From assembly GCA_947459465.1 (NCBI GenBank), contig CANHDS010000023.1, positions 1 through 7,287 on the forward strand: 7,287 nucleotides of DNA, in the 5' to 3' direction. Source of the stretch: Burkholderiaceae bacterium (GTDB taxonomy: Bacteria; Pseudomonadota; Gammaproteobacteria; Burkholderiales; Burkholderiaceae). The translations under genes and the position numbers were made by a program. Of the stretch, positions 6,324 to 7,287 are shown piece after piece. The first letter of the stretch is position 1. Every line of letters begins with the position of its first letter. The notes below the pieces were generated by a model, which was not told where the DNA came from, did not search any database, and worked only from the letters and a program-made list of their open reading frames with translations.

Positions 6324-7287
6324 TTACTGACGTACTTCACCGTGGCCCATGACCACATATTTCAGCGAGGTGAGCCCCTCAAGACCAACCGGGCCACGCG
6401 CATGTAACTTATCATTGGAGATCCCAATCTCGGCGCCTAAGCCATACTCAAAGCCGTCCGCAAATCGGGTACTGGTATTGACCATCACACTCGCGCTATC
6501 CACTTCTCGCAAGAAACGATTGGCATGTTCCTGGTTTTGGGTAATGATTGCGTCCGTGTGCTTACTGCCATAGTGCTCAATGTGATCCATCGCCTCATCA
6601 AGAGATTCAACGATCTTGATCGACAAAATCGGTGCTAAATATTCGGTGCGCCAATCTTCCTCAGTCGCATCGACCAAGTTAGTAAATTGATTTGATTCAA
6701 GCAATGAACGTGTTTTTGGATCCACACGCAACTCCACGCCCTTATCTTGATAAATTCGGCAAAGCTTAGGCAAAACCTGCGATGCGATCTTGGCATGAAC
6801 AAGTAAAGTCTCCATGGCGTTGCAAGGAGCATAGCGCTGGGTCTTGGCGTTATCACATACTTTAATTGCTAACTCAACATCTGCTTCATCATCCACATAG
6901 GTATGGCAAATTCCATCGAGGTGTTTGATCATGGGTACTCGGCCATCTTGCATCAGGCGCGCAATTAAACTCTTGCCACCCCGCGGCACAATCACATCAA
7001 TGTATTCGGTCATGGTGATCATTTTTCCAACCGCAGCCCGATCAGTCGTTTGTATAACTTGCACAGCATTGGCCGGCAACTGAGCGGCGGCTAGCCCCTC
7101 CTGAATTAATCCTGCTAAGAATGTATTGGAGTCAATCGCCTCAGAACCGCCTCGCAGAATCACGGCATTCCCTGACTTTAAGCATAGCGCTGCCGCATCA
7201 ATCGTCACATTCGGACGAGACTCGTAAATGATGCCGATCACACCCAGTGGTACCCGCATTTGCCCGATCAAAATACCAGAGGGTTGC
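6324..7287 (-). CDS. proA: Gamma-glutamyl phosphate reductase, N-terminus off the right edge
   Basis: ProA reduces L-glutamyl-5-phosphate with NADPH to glutamate-5-semialdehyde, the second step of proline synthesis. About 321 codons are present against about 417 for E. coli ProA, so roughly the first 100 residues lie outside the window. The frame stays open to the last base and reads [15 protein letters not shown] at its visible start. A TTG at 7271 is therefore an internal leucine and not a start. Recognisable blocks are [18 protein letters not shown], the [15 protein letters not shown] loop and [21 protein letters not shown] carries the catalytic cysteine (codon 6822-6824). [19 protein letters not shown] and [15 protein letters not shown] close the domain. 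It ends 18 bp before hemJ and is the most upstream visible gene of the minus-strand run; the promoter must lie beyond the edge or in an upstream gene. Confidence 0.96.
   Translation of the reverse strand, partial: QPSGILIGQMRVPLGVIGIIYESRPNVTIDAAALCLKSGNAVILRGGSEAIDSNTFLAGLIQEGLAAAQLPANAVQVIQTTDRAAVGKMITMTEYIDVIVPRGGKSLIARLMQDGRVPMIKHLDGICHTYVDDEADVELAIKVCDNAKTQRYAPCNAMETLLVHAKIASQVLPKLCRIYQDKGVELRVDPKTRSLLESNQFTNLVDATEEDWRTEYLAPILSIKIVESLDEAMDHIEHYGSKHTDAIITQNQEHANRFLREVDSASVMVNTSTRFADGFEYGLGAEIGISNDKLHARGPVGLEGLTSLKYVVMGHGEVRQ

Noticed and set aside
7269..7271. TTG as the start of proA
   Set aside because: The frame continues open to the window edge with family-like sequence upstream, so this codon is an internal leucine.
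1..7287. A novel defence system, mobile element, CRISPR array or non-coding RNA
   Set aside because: All but about 45 bp at a time is filled by recognisable housekeeping genes. I found no direct-repeat array, transposase, integrase, toxin-antitoxin pair or structured intergenic RNA.

Overview
The window reads as ordinary chromosomal housekeeping DNA from a betaproteobacterium. The most likely group is the Burkholderiaceae, possibly a Polynucleobacter-like freshwater lineage. That placement is inferred from protein sequence character, moderate GC (roughly mid-to-high 40s by eye), tight gene packing and the rubredoxin-hemL pairing. It was not tested by any search. I see no mobile element, CRISPR array, rRNA or tRNA gene, or long repeat. 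No gene-free stretch exceeds about 45 bases.

Layout: (1) positions 1-576, minus strand, hold the first 192 codons of a membrane-anchored DUF218/YdcF-family protein that runs off the left edge. (2) A 45-bp divergent gap separates it from a plus-strand pair, phrB (class I CPD photolyase) and apaH (diadenosine tetraphosphatase), only 3 bp apart. (3) apaH converges on hemL with 5 bp between the stop codons. (4) From 2967 to the right edge everything is on the minus strand. In transcription order it is proA (N-terminus outside the window), hemJ, an RlmL-type 23S rRNA guanine-N2 methyltransferase, a small rubredoxin of 56 residues, and hemL. Gaps are 18, 8, 30 and about 25 bp, with no visible terminator between them, so they could form one transcription unit.

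How the genes fit together: the minus-strand run contains an early tetrapyrrole enzyme (HemL, which makes 5-aminolevulinate), a late one (HemJ, protoporphyrinogen IX oxidase) and a one-iron electron carrier (rubredoxin). ProA makes glutamate-5-semialdehyde for proline, and the methyltransferase acts in ribosome maturation. The plus-strand pair combines light-driven DNA repair with removal of the stress nucleotide Ap4A. Nothing here is clearly a new system. The most testable idea is that the rubredoxin encoded between hemJ and hemL takes part in heme-pathway electron transfer.
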